10,269 nt of DNA from Bacteroidales bacterium (GTDB lineage Bacteria; Bacteroidota; Bacteroidia; Bacteroidales; Muribaculaceae): the NCBI GenBank assembly GCA_004553095.1, contig SFMJ01000049.1, positions 1 to 10,269 on the forward strand, read 5' to 3'. Positions 1 to 5,372 of this stretch are shown in pieces; within the stretch, counting starts at the first letter, position 1; the number at the start of each line of letters is the position of its first letter. The position numbers and the translations under genes were made by a program. The notes beneath the pieces are model-generated. The model made no database searches. It was not told the origin of the DNA and was given only the letters and a program-made list of their open reading frames with translations.

Positions 1-133
1 AGTGTCGTGTATTCTGCATTTTTCAAAAAATCTAAGGTGGACTTAACCATGAGCCCCCGATTCCTTTCAGACCCTCAACAAACGGCAGTACTGTATGGGA
101 AACTCTCTCTGATATCTCACCATATATACGACA

Positions 134-158
134 AAAGCCTCGACAGCGTCGAGGCTTT
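134..158 (-). terminator. Intrinsic terminator of the tRNA-Phe gene
   Basis: A perfect 11-bp inverted repeat (AAAGCCTCGAC / GTCGAGGCTTT) with a 3-nt loop lies 4 bases past the last base of the tRNA. On the minus strand the stem runs into a short T run (CTTTTGT). It is placed as expected for a terminator and 3' processing boundary of a monocistronic tRNA transcript. The U tract is short, so termination may be incomplete. Confidence 0.8.
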
Positions 159-162
159 CCGG

Positions 163-235
163 TGGTGCCACCAGGAATCGAACCGGGGACACAAGGATTT
201 TCAGTCCTTTGCTCTACCAACTGAGCTATGGCACC
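163..235 (-). tRNA. tRNA-Phe (anticodon GAA)
   Basis: A full cloverleaf of 73 nt can be drawn on the minus strand. It has a 7-bp acceptor stem GGTGCCA/TGGCACC, D stem GCTC/GAGC, anticodon stem AAGGA/TCCTT with loop CTGAAAA (anticodon GAA at 200-202), a 5-nt variable loop and T loop TTCGATT. The discriminator base is A (163). The genome then reads CCG rather than CCA, so the terminal A must be added by CCA nucleotidyltransferase. The T stem (CCCGG/CCTGG) has one C-U mismatch in its middle pair (positions 51-63 in tRNA numbering). The gene has its own promoter and terminator, so it appears monocistronic. Phe identity is secure from the anticodon. Confidence 0.97.
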
Positions 236-272
236 TTACCGCTTCCGAGGGGTTGTCCCCCGTTTGCGAGTG

Positions 273-304
273 CAAAGTTAGGAATTTCTTTTCATTCCAC
301 CAAA
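273..304 (-). promoter_or_regulatory. Bacteroidetes-type promoter of tRNA-Phe
   Basis: On the minus strand there is TTTG (301-304), a 20-bp spacer and TAACTTTG (273-280). This matches the Bacteroides primary-sigma pattern (-33 TTTG, -7 TAnnTTTG). The expected start is near 268, about 30 nt before the mature tRNA 5' end. Upstream of the -33 box (305-355) the minus strand carries several A tracts, which could act as an UP-like element; that part is inference. Confidence 0.75.
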
Positions 305-398
305 TTTTTTGCTACTTATTTTTCGTTTCTCTCTCTTTTTTTCGCTTTTACCCCATACCTCTATCCCATTACCCTCTATTTGCTATCCCCCGAAAAAT

Positions 399-432
399 AA
401 GTGTGTCAAGGATCTTTGTCCTTGACACACTT
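399..432 (-). terminator. Intrinsic terminator of the lipoprotein/DUF5723 operon
   Basis: A perfect 14-bp inverted repeat (AAGTGTGTCAAGGA / TCCTTGACACACTT) has a 6-nt loop. It lies about 40 bp past the stop codon of the gene at 472. On the minus strand the stem is followed by ATTTTTCG. This is the strongest terminator in the window and marks the end of the two-gene minus-strand operon. Confidence 0.9.
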
Positions 433-471
433 TATGTTAGTTCATGTGTTTTCGCTCTTGTTGGGGTGTTA

Positions 472-1902
472 TTAGGATTTGCCGAAGGTGACGTTGAAAC
501 CAAAGGTGACGTTGGCGTTGGCATGGCCCACAGGCACGATCTGCGGTGTCAGATTGAAGAACTGATGATCCGACCCGATGAAGAAGTTGAACCCTTTGGG
601 GTGGAAGTTGATCATCCAGCCAAATGAGGAGCCGAAAGTCGAAATCGCGTAGTTGGCACTAACGTCAAACCATTTTGTCGGTTTGCAGTTGGCAGAGAGG
701 CGTCCCTCTGTCCATGAGAAGGCTCCATTGATGCGCTGCGTCAGCAAGAGACCGGCTGTCAAGTTCTTGTAGAAGGGCATCTCATATTCGCCGGCGATGT
801 GGATCGTGGTGGCGAGCATTGTGGCGCGTGAGCCATTGTCCTCAACGCGACGGAAGTTAAAGCAGTCTTCCAAGTCATCGCCAAGACGGCTTATCTGCTC
901 GTCGAGCTTGTTCTCTTCGTAGTTGGGGCTATCCTCGTCAAAGGCAATATCCTTGAAGCCATCGAACGTCCACTCGGTGTAGGGTGTCTCACCCTTATTG
1001 ACATTATTCCAAGTCATAAAACCTAAGTCGAGGATTGAGGCTGAGAGGGTCAAACCGGGCACCAACCCGCGATACACGACACCAAGGTCGAGGGCTGCAC
1101 CACCGCCGGCGATCGAGAAGCTGTTATAATCCATATCGTCCCACGAGATCTGGTCGGCTTGCGAAGGATTGTCATACTCTCTTCCTGCCTCCTGATATGT
1201 CGGCAGATAGAGTCCCGAGCCGAGTGCCACGTTCACATTACCCTGGCCGGTAATCTTCCACTGGGTGTCCGAGAGTGTCATATTCATCTTCTGGATGCGT
1301 GCATCGAGATTGCCCATGCCGAGCAATACCTTCACCTTCGCACCCACATCGATCTTGTCGTTGATCTTGTGGCTATGTCCCAAGGCGATCTCTGCCGATG
1401 CATTCATGTTGACACGCAAATTCTCGAAAGAATAGGTCGATGACTCGCCCTGCTGACCCATCTTCATAAATTCGAGCAAACCTTTGGGCACGTTCACGCC
1501 CCCATCGACTCTCGCCGAGAGCGATATGGTGTTAAAACCGCCCAGGGCCTTGAAGCCCACCGATGCGATGGTCAGATTCAAGTTAGGCATCACCTTATTG
1601 TTGCCGGCGAGCTTGGACACAAACTCCTGGCCGTCTACGTTGGGGTTCATGAAGGTGGTAAGTTGGCCGTTGGGAAGCTTATAGAGGAATGTATTGACAC
1701 CCACATTGCTGTTTACACCCAAATTGAAATTGCCCAAAATAGGTATAGACACATAATTATATTCACCACCGAGAGCGGGGTTCAGTTCATGGCGATGGGT
1801 ATATCCATCGAGGAAGTAACCGCTTCGTGAAGCCTCTTGTTGAGCCATCACCGGGATGGAGGCAAGGGCAAGAGCCAACCCTGTTATGATAGTTTTTTTC
1901 AT
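472..1902 (-). CDS. DUF5723-type outer-membrane beta-barrel protein
   Basis: This 476-aa protein has a signal peptide (MKK, a hydrophobic stretch, then PVMA/QQ with likely cleavage after Ala20). The mature part opens with GYTHRHELNPALGGEYNYVS (about 33-52), a pattern I associate with the Bacteroidetes DUF5723 family. The rest is rich in Gly, aromatic residues and alternating hydrophobic positions, and ends in short beta-like repeats (VTFGFNVTFG). This fits an outer-membrane barrel related in style to the PorV/FadL-like group. No enzyme motif is visible and its role is unknown. It is the second gene of an operon, 32 bp after the lipoprotein gene at 1935, and is closed by the terminator at 399-432. 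The family name rests on recognition of the N-terminal motif, not on a search. Confidence 0.85.
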   Translation of the reverse strand: MKKTIITGLALALASIPVMAQQEASRSGYFLDGYTHRHELNPALGGEYNYVSIPILGNFNLGVNSNVGVNTFLYKLPNGQLTTFMNPNVDGQEFVSKLAGNNKVMPNLNLTIASVGFKALGGFNTISLSARVDGGVNVPKGLLEFMKMGQQGESSTYSFENLRVNMNASAEIALGHSHKINDKIDVGAKVKVLLGMGNLDARIQKMNMTLSDTQWKITGQGNVNVALGSGLYLPTYQEAGREYDNPSQADQISWDDMDYNSFSIAGGGAALDLGVVYRGLVPGLTLSASILDLGFMTWNNVNKGETPYTEWTFDGFKDIAFDEDSPNYEENKLDEQISRLGDDLEDCFNFRRVEDNGSRATMLATTIHIAGEYEMPFYKNLTAGLLLTQRINGAFSWTEGRLSANCKPTKWFDVSANYAISTFGSSFGWMINFHPKGFNFFIGSDHQFFNLTPQIVPVGHANANVTFGFNVTFGKS

Positions 1903-1934
1903 TGGTCGAAAGTTTTTAGTAGGTTGCTATTCGA

Positions 1935-3698
1935 TTAGTTGGCATCTATGGTGATTCCACCCTTGAGTTTGAGGCGGATCTCGGTAAATCTCAGAGCTTG
2001 CGCTTCGTTGAGAGCCTCGCCCACATGTTTGGGTGATGAGGTAACTTTGAATTCGAGATGCAATCCGTCGAGGCGGCCGATATTATCGGCATTCGAGCGG
2101 AGTGTTACCCGGAGTTCCGACATGGCGGGAGATGCCACCGAGCCACCTTCAACCTTACCTTCGACCGTGGCTGTCACATCTTCGATCACATGGCCGAAGA
2201 CATCGAGAGCCTGAACTTCCGGCACCATCTCCAAGGGGATCGAGTTCTCCACTTTCATGGTGGCGGTAACTTCATTGAAATTATATTTGCTGAGATCTTC
2301 ATCCCATCCTGTCTCGTCGGTAGAGTAGGAGAGTCGCAGATTTTCGCCGAATGCCAAGGGCACTACCGCCTCATAGCCGGTGACGACAGAGAATTTGCTA
2401 CCCAAGCGGATGGTATACTCCTTGTTGCTCGGCACTTTGGCTGTCACATCCTTGATGTTGATGCGGTCGGGGATCTTGGCAAGAAGCTCGGAGAGTCCGG
2501 GCACTTTCACCACTGTCGCACCCTCCACGGCATTGCCTGTGGCTGAGAGCACGATCTTGTTCTGCGACGACGCCTTCACCATCACCTGCGACGTGCCATG
2601 AGCATCACCGATGCCGATTTGGCGCACGCCACCATTCTTTGTCACTGCCTCTACCACGGCATTCAGGTTGATGTCCACCGGCGAACCATTGTTGACATTC
2701 AGCACGATGCGCGGGTCTGCCAAGTCGAGATAGTTATCCTCTTCTGCCAAGAAGTCGGGGATGTCGTTGATCTCGAAGCTGCTGTTGTCGATATCCACCT
2801 TCGGATCGATCTTGCCGGTAACGGCGGTGATAGTCATCGCCGGGATCGTCGGTGTGATCTTCACGTTCAAGTTGATGGCTGTGCCGGCGGCAGTGCTGCC
2901 GGTCGACACTCTCACCGGTCCGGAGGTCAGCAATTCGCCATTCACCAAGAAGTGTCCCGGCTTATAGAGGCCCTCACCCGCAGGCATGTTGGTGAAATCG
3001 AATGATGTTACCCTCACCGGTACCCTCAGTCCGCTGGCTGTGGTGAATTTCTTGGCTGCAGTGAAGATAAGTTTGCGTCCCTCCACCTTGCAATAAGATG
3101 CCATCGACTGGTCGTAGAGGTCGATCGTCCATCCCTCGGGATAGGTGAGCGTAAAACCGGGCATCAAGGTCAGCGAGCCTTTAAAACCTGTCGAGGCTTC
3201 AAGTTTGAAGCCCATGTCGAGCTTCACATTCGCATCAATGCGTGTCAGCGACAGAAGTTGCTTGTCGATATTGTCGTCGCTGAGCTTCACCTTTGAGTGG
3301 ATACCTTCGATCGTTTGATCCACATCCTGATTGGTGCCCTGTGAGGTGAGCGATAATTTTACGTTAGTCGGATCGCATGTGATATTCTTCACATCCTGCG
3401 TATCAATGTTGACTGTCGAATAGCTCGGATCGCCATTCTCCACCAGCACATAGTCTCCCTTGGCATAACCATATTGATCGCCTGTCGCCTTGATCGAACT
3501 TGTGGAGGATAGATCCAACACGTCTGAGATTGTGTACTGCTCGGTGCTGCTCGTTGGCACACCCAAGTCTCCTCCGACATTGATCGTCAGATCGATGTCG
3601 TCAAGATCATAGCCGTCATCGATACAGGATGTCAGCATCCCACCCGCCATGACGCCTGCCACGGCGCAGGTGAACAAACTCTTGTAAATTCTTTTCAT
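1935..3698 (-). CDS. Uncharacterised surface-type lipoprotein, beta-sandwich-like
   Basis: This 587-aa protein has a lipoprotein signal peptide: positive start (MKRIYK), hydrophobic core and lipobox LTSC with acylated Cys25. The residues after the Cys are acidic (CIDDGYDLDDID), which resembles the lipoprotein export signal that sends Bacteroidetes lipoproteins to the cell surface; surface location is therefore inferred. The mature part is long, Thr/Val/Asp-rich, with many predicted beta strands and no catalytic motif. A segment at about 290-350 (TGKIDPKVDIDNSSFEINDI, then PDFL and NVNNGSPVDINLN) looks like a repeated Ig-like or beta-sandwich unit. It is the first gene of an operon with the DUF5723-type barrel, so the two may form one envelope complex. 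The ATG at 3698 gives an ideal signal peptide. Its leader is A/C-rich and lacks a Shine-Dalgarno sequence. I do not recognise a named family. Confidence 0.9.
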   Translation of the reverse strand: MKRIYKSLFTCAVAGVMAGGMLTSCIDDGYDLDDIDLTINVGGDLGVPTSSTEQYTISDVLDLSSTSSIKATGDQYGYAKGDYVLVENGDPSYSTVNIDTQDVKNITCDPTNVKLSLTSQGTNQDVDQTIEGIHSKVKLSDDNIDKQLLSLTRIDANVKLDMGFKLEASTGFKGSLTLMPGFTLTYPEGWTIDLYDQSMASYCKVEGRKLIFTAAKKFTTASGLRVPVRVTSFDFTNMPAGEGLYKPGHFLVNGELLTSGPVRVSTGSTAAGTAINLNVKITPTIPAMTITAVTGKIDPKVDIDNSSFEINDIPDFLAEEDNYLDLADPRIVLNVNNGSPVDINLNAVVEAVTKNGGVRQIGIGDAHGTSQVMVKASSQNKIVLSATGNAVEGATVVKVPGLSELLAKIPDRINIKDVTAKVPSNKEYTIRLGSKFSVVTGYEAVVPLAFGENLRLSYSTDETGWDEDLSKYNFNEVTATMKVENSIPLEMVPEVQALDVFGHVIEDVTATVEGKVEGGSVASPAMSELRVTLRSNADNIGRLDGLHLEFKVTSSPKHVGEALNEAQALRFTEIRLKLKGGITIDAN

Positions 3699-3805
3699 GA
3701 TGAAATCTGTATATTTTTGTTGTTATTGTTGTTAAGTTAATGTATACGTGAATGTTAGTCCGAAGTTGAACTCCTCTTCATACTGTATTAGATTTTTGTT
3801 ACCCC

Positions 3806-3837
3806 GAAAATTAGAAATTTTTGTCCGATTGTGCAAG
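3806..3837 (-). promoter_or_regulatory. Predicted promoter of the lipoprotein/DUF5723 operon
   Basis: On the minus strand CTTG (3834-3837), a 20-bp spacer and TAATTTTC (3806-3813) give a weaker version of TTTG/TAnnTTTG, with one mismatch in each box. The start would be near 3801, leaving a leader of about 100 nt. The call is strengthened by a palindrome 10 nt upstream, in the same position as at the better promoter at 4144-4174. The imperfect boxes fit a promoter that needs an activator. Confidence 0.5.
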
Positions 3838-3847
3838 AAAATTAGTG

Positions 3848-3861
3848 ATGTTATACAACAT
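3848..3861. promoter_or_regulatory. Palindromic operator, copy 1
   Basis: The 14-mer ATGTTATACAACAT (plus strand) is a palindrome with one mismatched pair. It differs by one base from the 14-mer at 4185-4198. It sits 10 nt upstream of the -33 box of the predicted lipoprotein promoter, where an activator would contact RNA polymerase. The binding protein is unknown. Confidence 0.55.
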
Positions 3862-3908
3862 TTTTTAGACCTTTTATATAGAAGTGAAAATGAGGTATAC
3901 AAATGGAT

Positions 3909-4139
3909 AAAAATATAGTGGGTCGGATGAAATCATCCAACCCACTTGATAGATTATCGACTCTCGTCGGAATCTGTCTCTGATTAAGGTCAATAATAAT
4001 CAATTACCCTGTTGTTTGCATTTCTTCGTTCTTCCGTTTTTCCGGTATTAGACTTAAAGTTTTCGGTATTAAGGTTTGCTGATTTGTTTAACTAATGTTT
4101 GCGCTAAAAATTCGACACTTGTCGGTGTTGAATTTTCGT
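3909..4139 (-). ncRNA. Candidate ~230-nt small RNA with promoter and terminator
   Basis: A strong promoter (4144-4174) and a strong intrinsic terminator (3917-3946) bound this minus-strand unit. Three hairpins can be drawn. The 5' hairpin (4107-4136) pairs AAAATTC with GAATTTT and ACAC with GTGT around a 6-nt loop. A middle hairpin (3951-3975) pairs AGATT/AATCT and CGAC/GTCG around a GAGA tetraloop (minus strand). The third is the terminator. The part between the first two is A-rich and probably single-stranded, with two TAATACCG copies 21 nt apart. The only ATG ORF is five codons (MQTTG, 4004-4021). The 5' and 3' ends do not pair, which argues against 6S RNA. It could instead be an attenuated long leader of the lipoprotein operon. 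I cannot assign a known RNA family. Confidence 0.55.
3917..3946 (-). terminator. Intrinsic terminator of the candidate small RNA
   Basis: The inverted repeat AGTGGGTTGGATG / CATCCGACCCACT (minus strand) has a loop of about 4 nt and is followed by ATATTTTTATCC. One pair is G-U on the minus strand but would be a C-A clash on the plus strand, and only the minus strand has a U tract. The direction is therefore clear. No protein-coding gene ends here, which is why an RNA gene or attenuated leader is proposed. Confidence 0.85.
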
Positions 4140-4143
4140 ATTG

Positions 4144-4174
4144 CAAAGTTATATCGGGTGTAGATACTTTCAAA
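4144..4174 (-). promoter_or_regulatory. Strong Bacteroidetes-type promoter of the candidate small RNA
   Basis: On the minus strand TTTG (4171-4174), a 19-bp spacer and TAACTTTG (4144-4151) match the consensus exactly. The -7 box is the same as at the tRNA-Phe and Dcp promoters. The expected start is near 4139. The transcript runs left and meets a terminator about 200 nt later. Confidence 0.75.
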
Positions 4175-4184
4175 ATATTATCAA

Positions 4185-4198
4185 ATGTTATATAACAT
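4185..4198. promoter_or_regulatory. Palindromic operator, copy 2
   Basis: ATGTTATATAACAT is a perfect 14-bp palindrome. It lies 10 nt upstream of the -33 box at 4171-4174, the same spacing as copy 1 has to its promoter. A-rich DNA on the minus strand flanks both copies on the upstream side. It also lies between the divergent small RNA and kinase promoters, so it could affect both. Confidence 0.6.
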
Positions 4199-4250
4199 AT
4201 TTTTAATTTTTTAGTTATTTTTTTAGGGTATTTCTCTTTTTTCTGCTTTT

Positions 4251-4283
4251 TTTGCAGTCTGAAACTATAGTTTATTATATTTG
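4251..4283 (+). promoter_or_regulatory. Predicted promoter of the lipid kinase gene
   Basis: TTTG (4251-4254), a 21-bp spacer and TATATTTG (4276-4283) match the consensus on the plus strand, although the spacer is at the long end. The -7 box ends only 5 nt before the ATG at 4289, so transcription would start at or next to the start codon. Confidence 0.55.
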
Positions 4284-4288
4284 GAACT

Positions 4289-5287
4289 ATGAAACGAGTG
4301 TTGCTAATCATTAATCCGATCTCGGGCACCCTCTCCAAGGATGGCCTCACCGAGCGTGTCAGGAGTGCCTTGGAGCCGACAGGCGCCAAGGTGGATAGTG
4401 TGCTGACCGAGCATGCCGGACATGCTGCGGAGTTGGCAAGCAATGCCCATGCCGAGGGCTATGATGCGGTGTTGGCCGCCGGCGGCGATGGCACGGTCAA
4501 TGAGGTCGCCTCTGCTCTCTGTGGTGGAAATGTGGCGCTGGGTATACTCCCATACGGATCCGGCAATGGTCTGGCGCGTCATATTTATGGCTCGATCGAT
4601 GTCGACCATGCCCTCCGCATCATCGCTCGAAGCAATGTCGAGTGGTGCGATTATGGTTCTGCTAATGACCGCTGTTTCTTCTGCACTTTCGGTCTCGGGT
4701 TCGATGCCAGGGTGACTCAACTTTATTCCACCATGCCCGAACGTGGCATCATCTCATACGCCCGCAGCGTTATTCGTGAGTATGTCAATTTCACTCCGGT
4801 GCATTGCGAGATACACACCGGCGATATCTCTTTCGAGGTTAACGCCCTTGCCGTCGTCGTGTGCAATGCTTCGCAATATGGCAATAATGCATTTATAGCC
4901 CCGCAAGCTTCGATCCGCGATGGACTGCTCGACTTGATTGTGGTCCATTCCGGCAATCCCTTCACTCGAGCGTTGGCAGGCGTCGAACTCTTCACCGGTC
5001 GAATGGATAGTAATTATCTCGTTGAGGCGATTCGTGTGCCTGAGGCGACTATCATCCATGAGCCGGGGGCGGCTCATGTCGATGGCGAACCTCTCGAGAT
5101 GCCCCGACAGATCGAAATCCGTTGCCATCATGCTCAGTTGCCCATCCTGGTCGACCCAGAGAAACCCCCATTCCGCCCATTCTTATCACCCATCACTTCG
5201 ATGCGCCAGGACTCTTCTTTCCTCATCAGAGAGAATGCCCGCCATATCCTCGATATGATCAATAATTTCCTAAAAAAACCAAAATAA
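4289..5287 (+). CDS. Diacylglycerol/lipid kinase family protein (YegS/DagK-like)
   Basis: This 332-aa cytoplasmic or membrane-associated enzyme is predicted to phosphorylate a lipid such as diacylglycerol or a sphingoid base with ATP. The N-terminal domain shows NPISG (9-13), the nucleotide-binding GGDGTVNEV (65-73) and GSGNGLAR (90-97). GLGFDA (135-140), DGLLDL (211-216) and HVDGEP (263-268) belong to the second, beta-rich domain. Length and motif order are normal for the family, with a C-terminal extension of about 40 residues (from about 290) that ends in a basic tail (NNFLKKPK). The ATG at 4289 places MKRVLLIINP correctly at the start of the first strand. It is a single gene, divergent from the lipoprotein unit and convergent with dcp. 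The true substrate cannot be read from sequence; Bacteroidetes make sphingolipids, so a sphingosine-type substrate is possible. Confidence 0.95.
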   Translation: MKRVLLIINPISGTLSKDGLTERVRSALEPTGAKVDSVLTEHAGHAAELASNAHAEGYDAVLAAGGDGTVNEVASALCGGNVALGILPYGSGNGLARHIYGSIDVDHALRIIARSNVEWCDYGSANDRCFFCTFGLGFDARVTQLYSTMPERGIISYARSVIREYVNFTPVHCEIHTGDISFEVNALAVVVCNASQYGNNAFIAPQASIRDGLLDLIVVHSGNPFTRALAGVELFTGRMDSNYLVEAIRVPEATIIHEPGAAHVDGEPLEMPRQIEIRCHHAQLPILVDPEKPPFRPFLSPITSMRQDSSFLIRENARHILDMINNFLKKPK

Positions 5288-5318
5288 GAGCAGACACTGT
5301 TTTTTCAATATATAGCAA

Positions 5319-5347
5319 AAGGGAACAATCTTTACGATTGCTCCCTT
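5319..5347 (-). terminator. Intrinsic terminator between convergent kinase and dcp genes
   Basis: A 12-bp inverted repeat (AAGGGAGCAATC / GATTGTTCCCTT on the minus strand, 5-nt loop) is followed by TTTTGC. One pair is G-U on the minus strand but A-C on the plus strand, so it is best suited to dcp. It may also stop kinase transcripts, since CTTCTTTATG follows on the plus strand. Confidence 0.8.
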
Positions 5348-5372
5348 CTTTATGATTCTATCCTCGCTCTGA

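Larger units (their letters stand above)
3699..4288. other. 590-bp AT-rich regulatory intergenic region
   Basis: This gap between the divergent lipoprotein and lipid kinase genes holds no credible protein-coding ORF. From left to right it contains: the A/C-rich leader of the lipoprotein gene, a minus promoter (3806-3837), palindrome copy 1 (3848-3861), a minus-strand terminator (3917-3946), the body of a predicted RNA, a second minus promoter (4144-4174), palindrome copy 2 (4185-4198), a T-rich tract (4199-4255) and the plus promoter of the kinase (4251-4283). Confidence 0.7.

Noticed and set aside
32..220. 62-aa minus-strand frame over the tRNA
   Set aside because: The peptide (NPCVPGSIPGGTT) is the usual artefact of translating a tRNA T arm and acceptor end.
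7..627. 206-aa plus-strand open frame crossing the tRNA, the operon terminator and the end of the barrel gene
   Set aside because: It starts at GTG, runs antisense through a tRNA and a coding region, and has no protein-like composition. It is a chance frame.
3755..3781. Eight-codon ORF (MKRSSTSD) in the lipoprotein leader
   Set aside because: Possible upstream ORF, but short ATG frames are expected by chance in a 100-nt leader and nothing else supports it.
4004..4021. Five-codon ORF (MQTTG) inside the candidate small RNA, as a leader peptide
   Set aside because: It has no run of regulatory codons and does not overlap an alternative antiterminator that I can draw. Too short to support.
3909..4139. 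6S RNA or another known housekeeping RNA
   Set aside because: The ends do not pair to form the long closing stem of 6S RNA, and I see no tmRNA, SRP or RNase P core motifs.
4069..4443. 124-aa minus-strand frame antisense to the start of the kinase
   Set aside because: It crosses the kinase promoter and the strong small RNA promoter, and its sequence is low-complexity Lys-rich. It is a shadow of the kinase gene plus AT-rich DNA.
5291..5307. Separate kinase terminator at the short hairpin-like CAGACACTG followed by T6
   Set aside because: The stem is only about 3 bp. The stronger hairpin at 5319-5347 is the better candidate.
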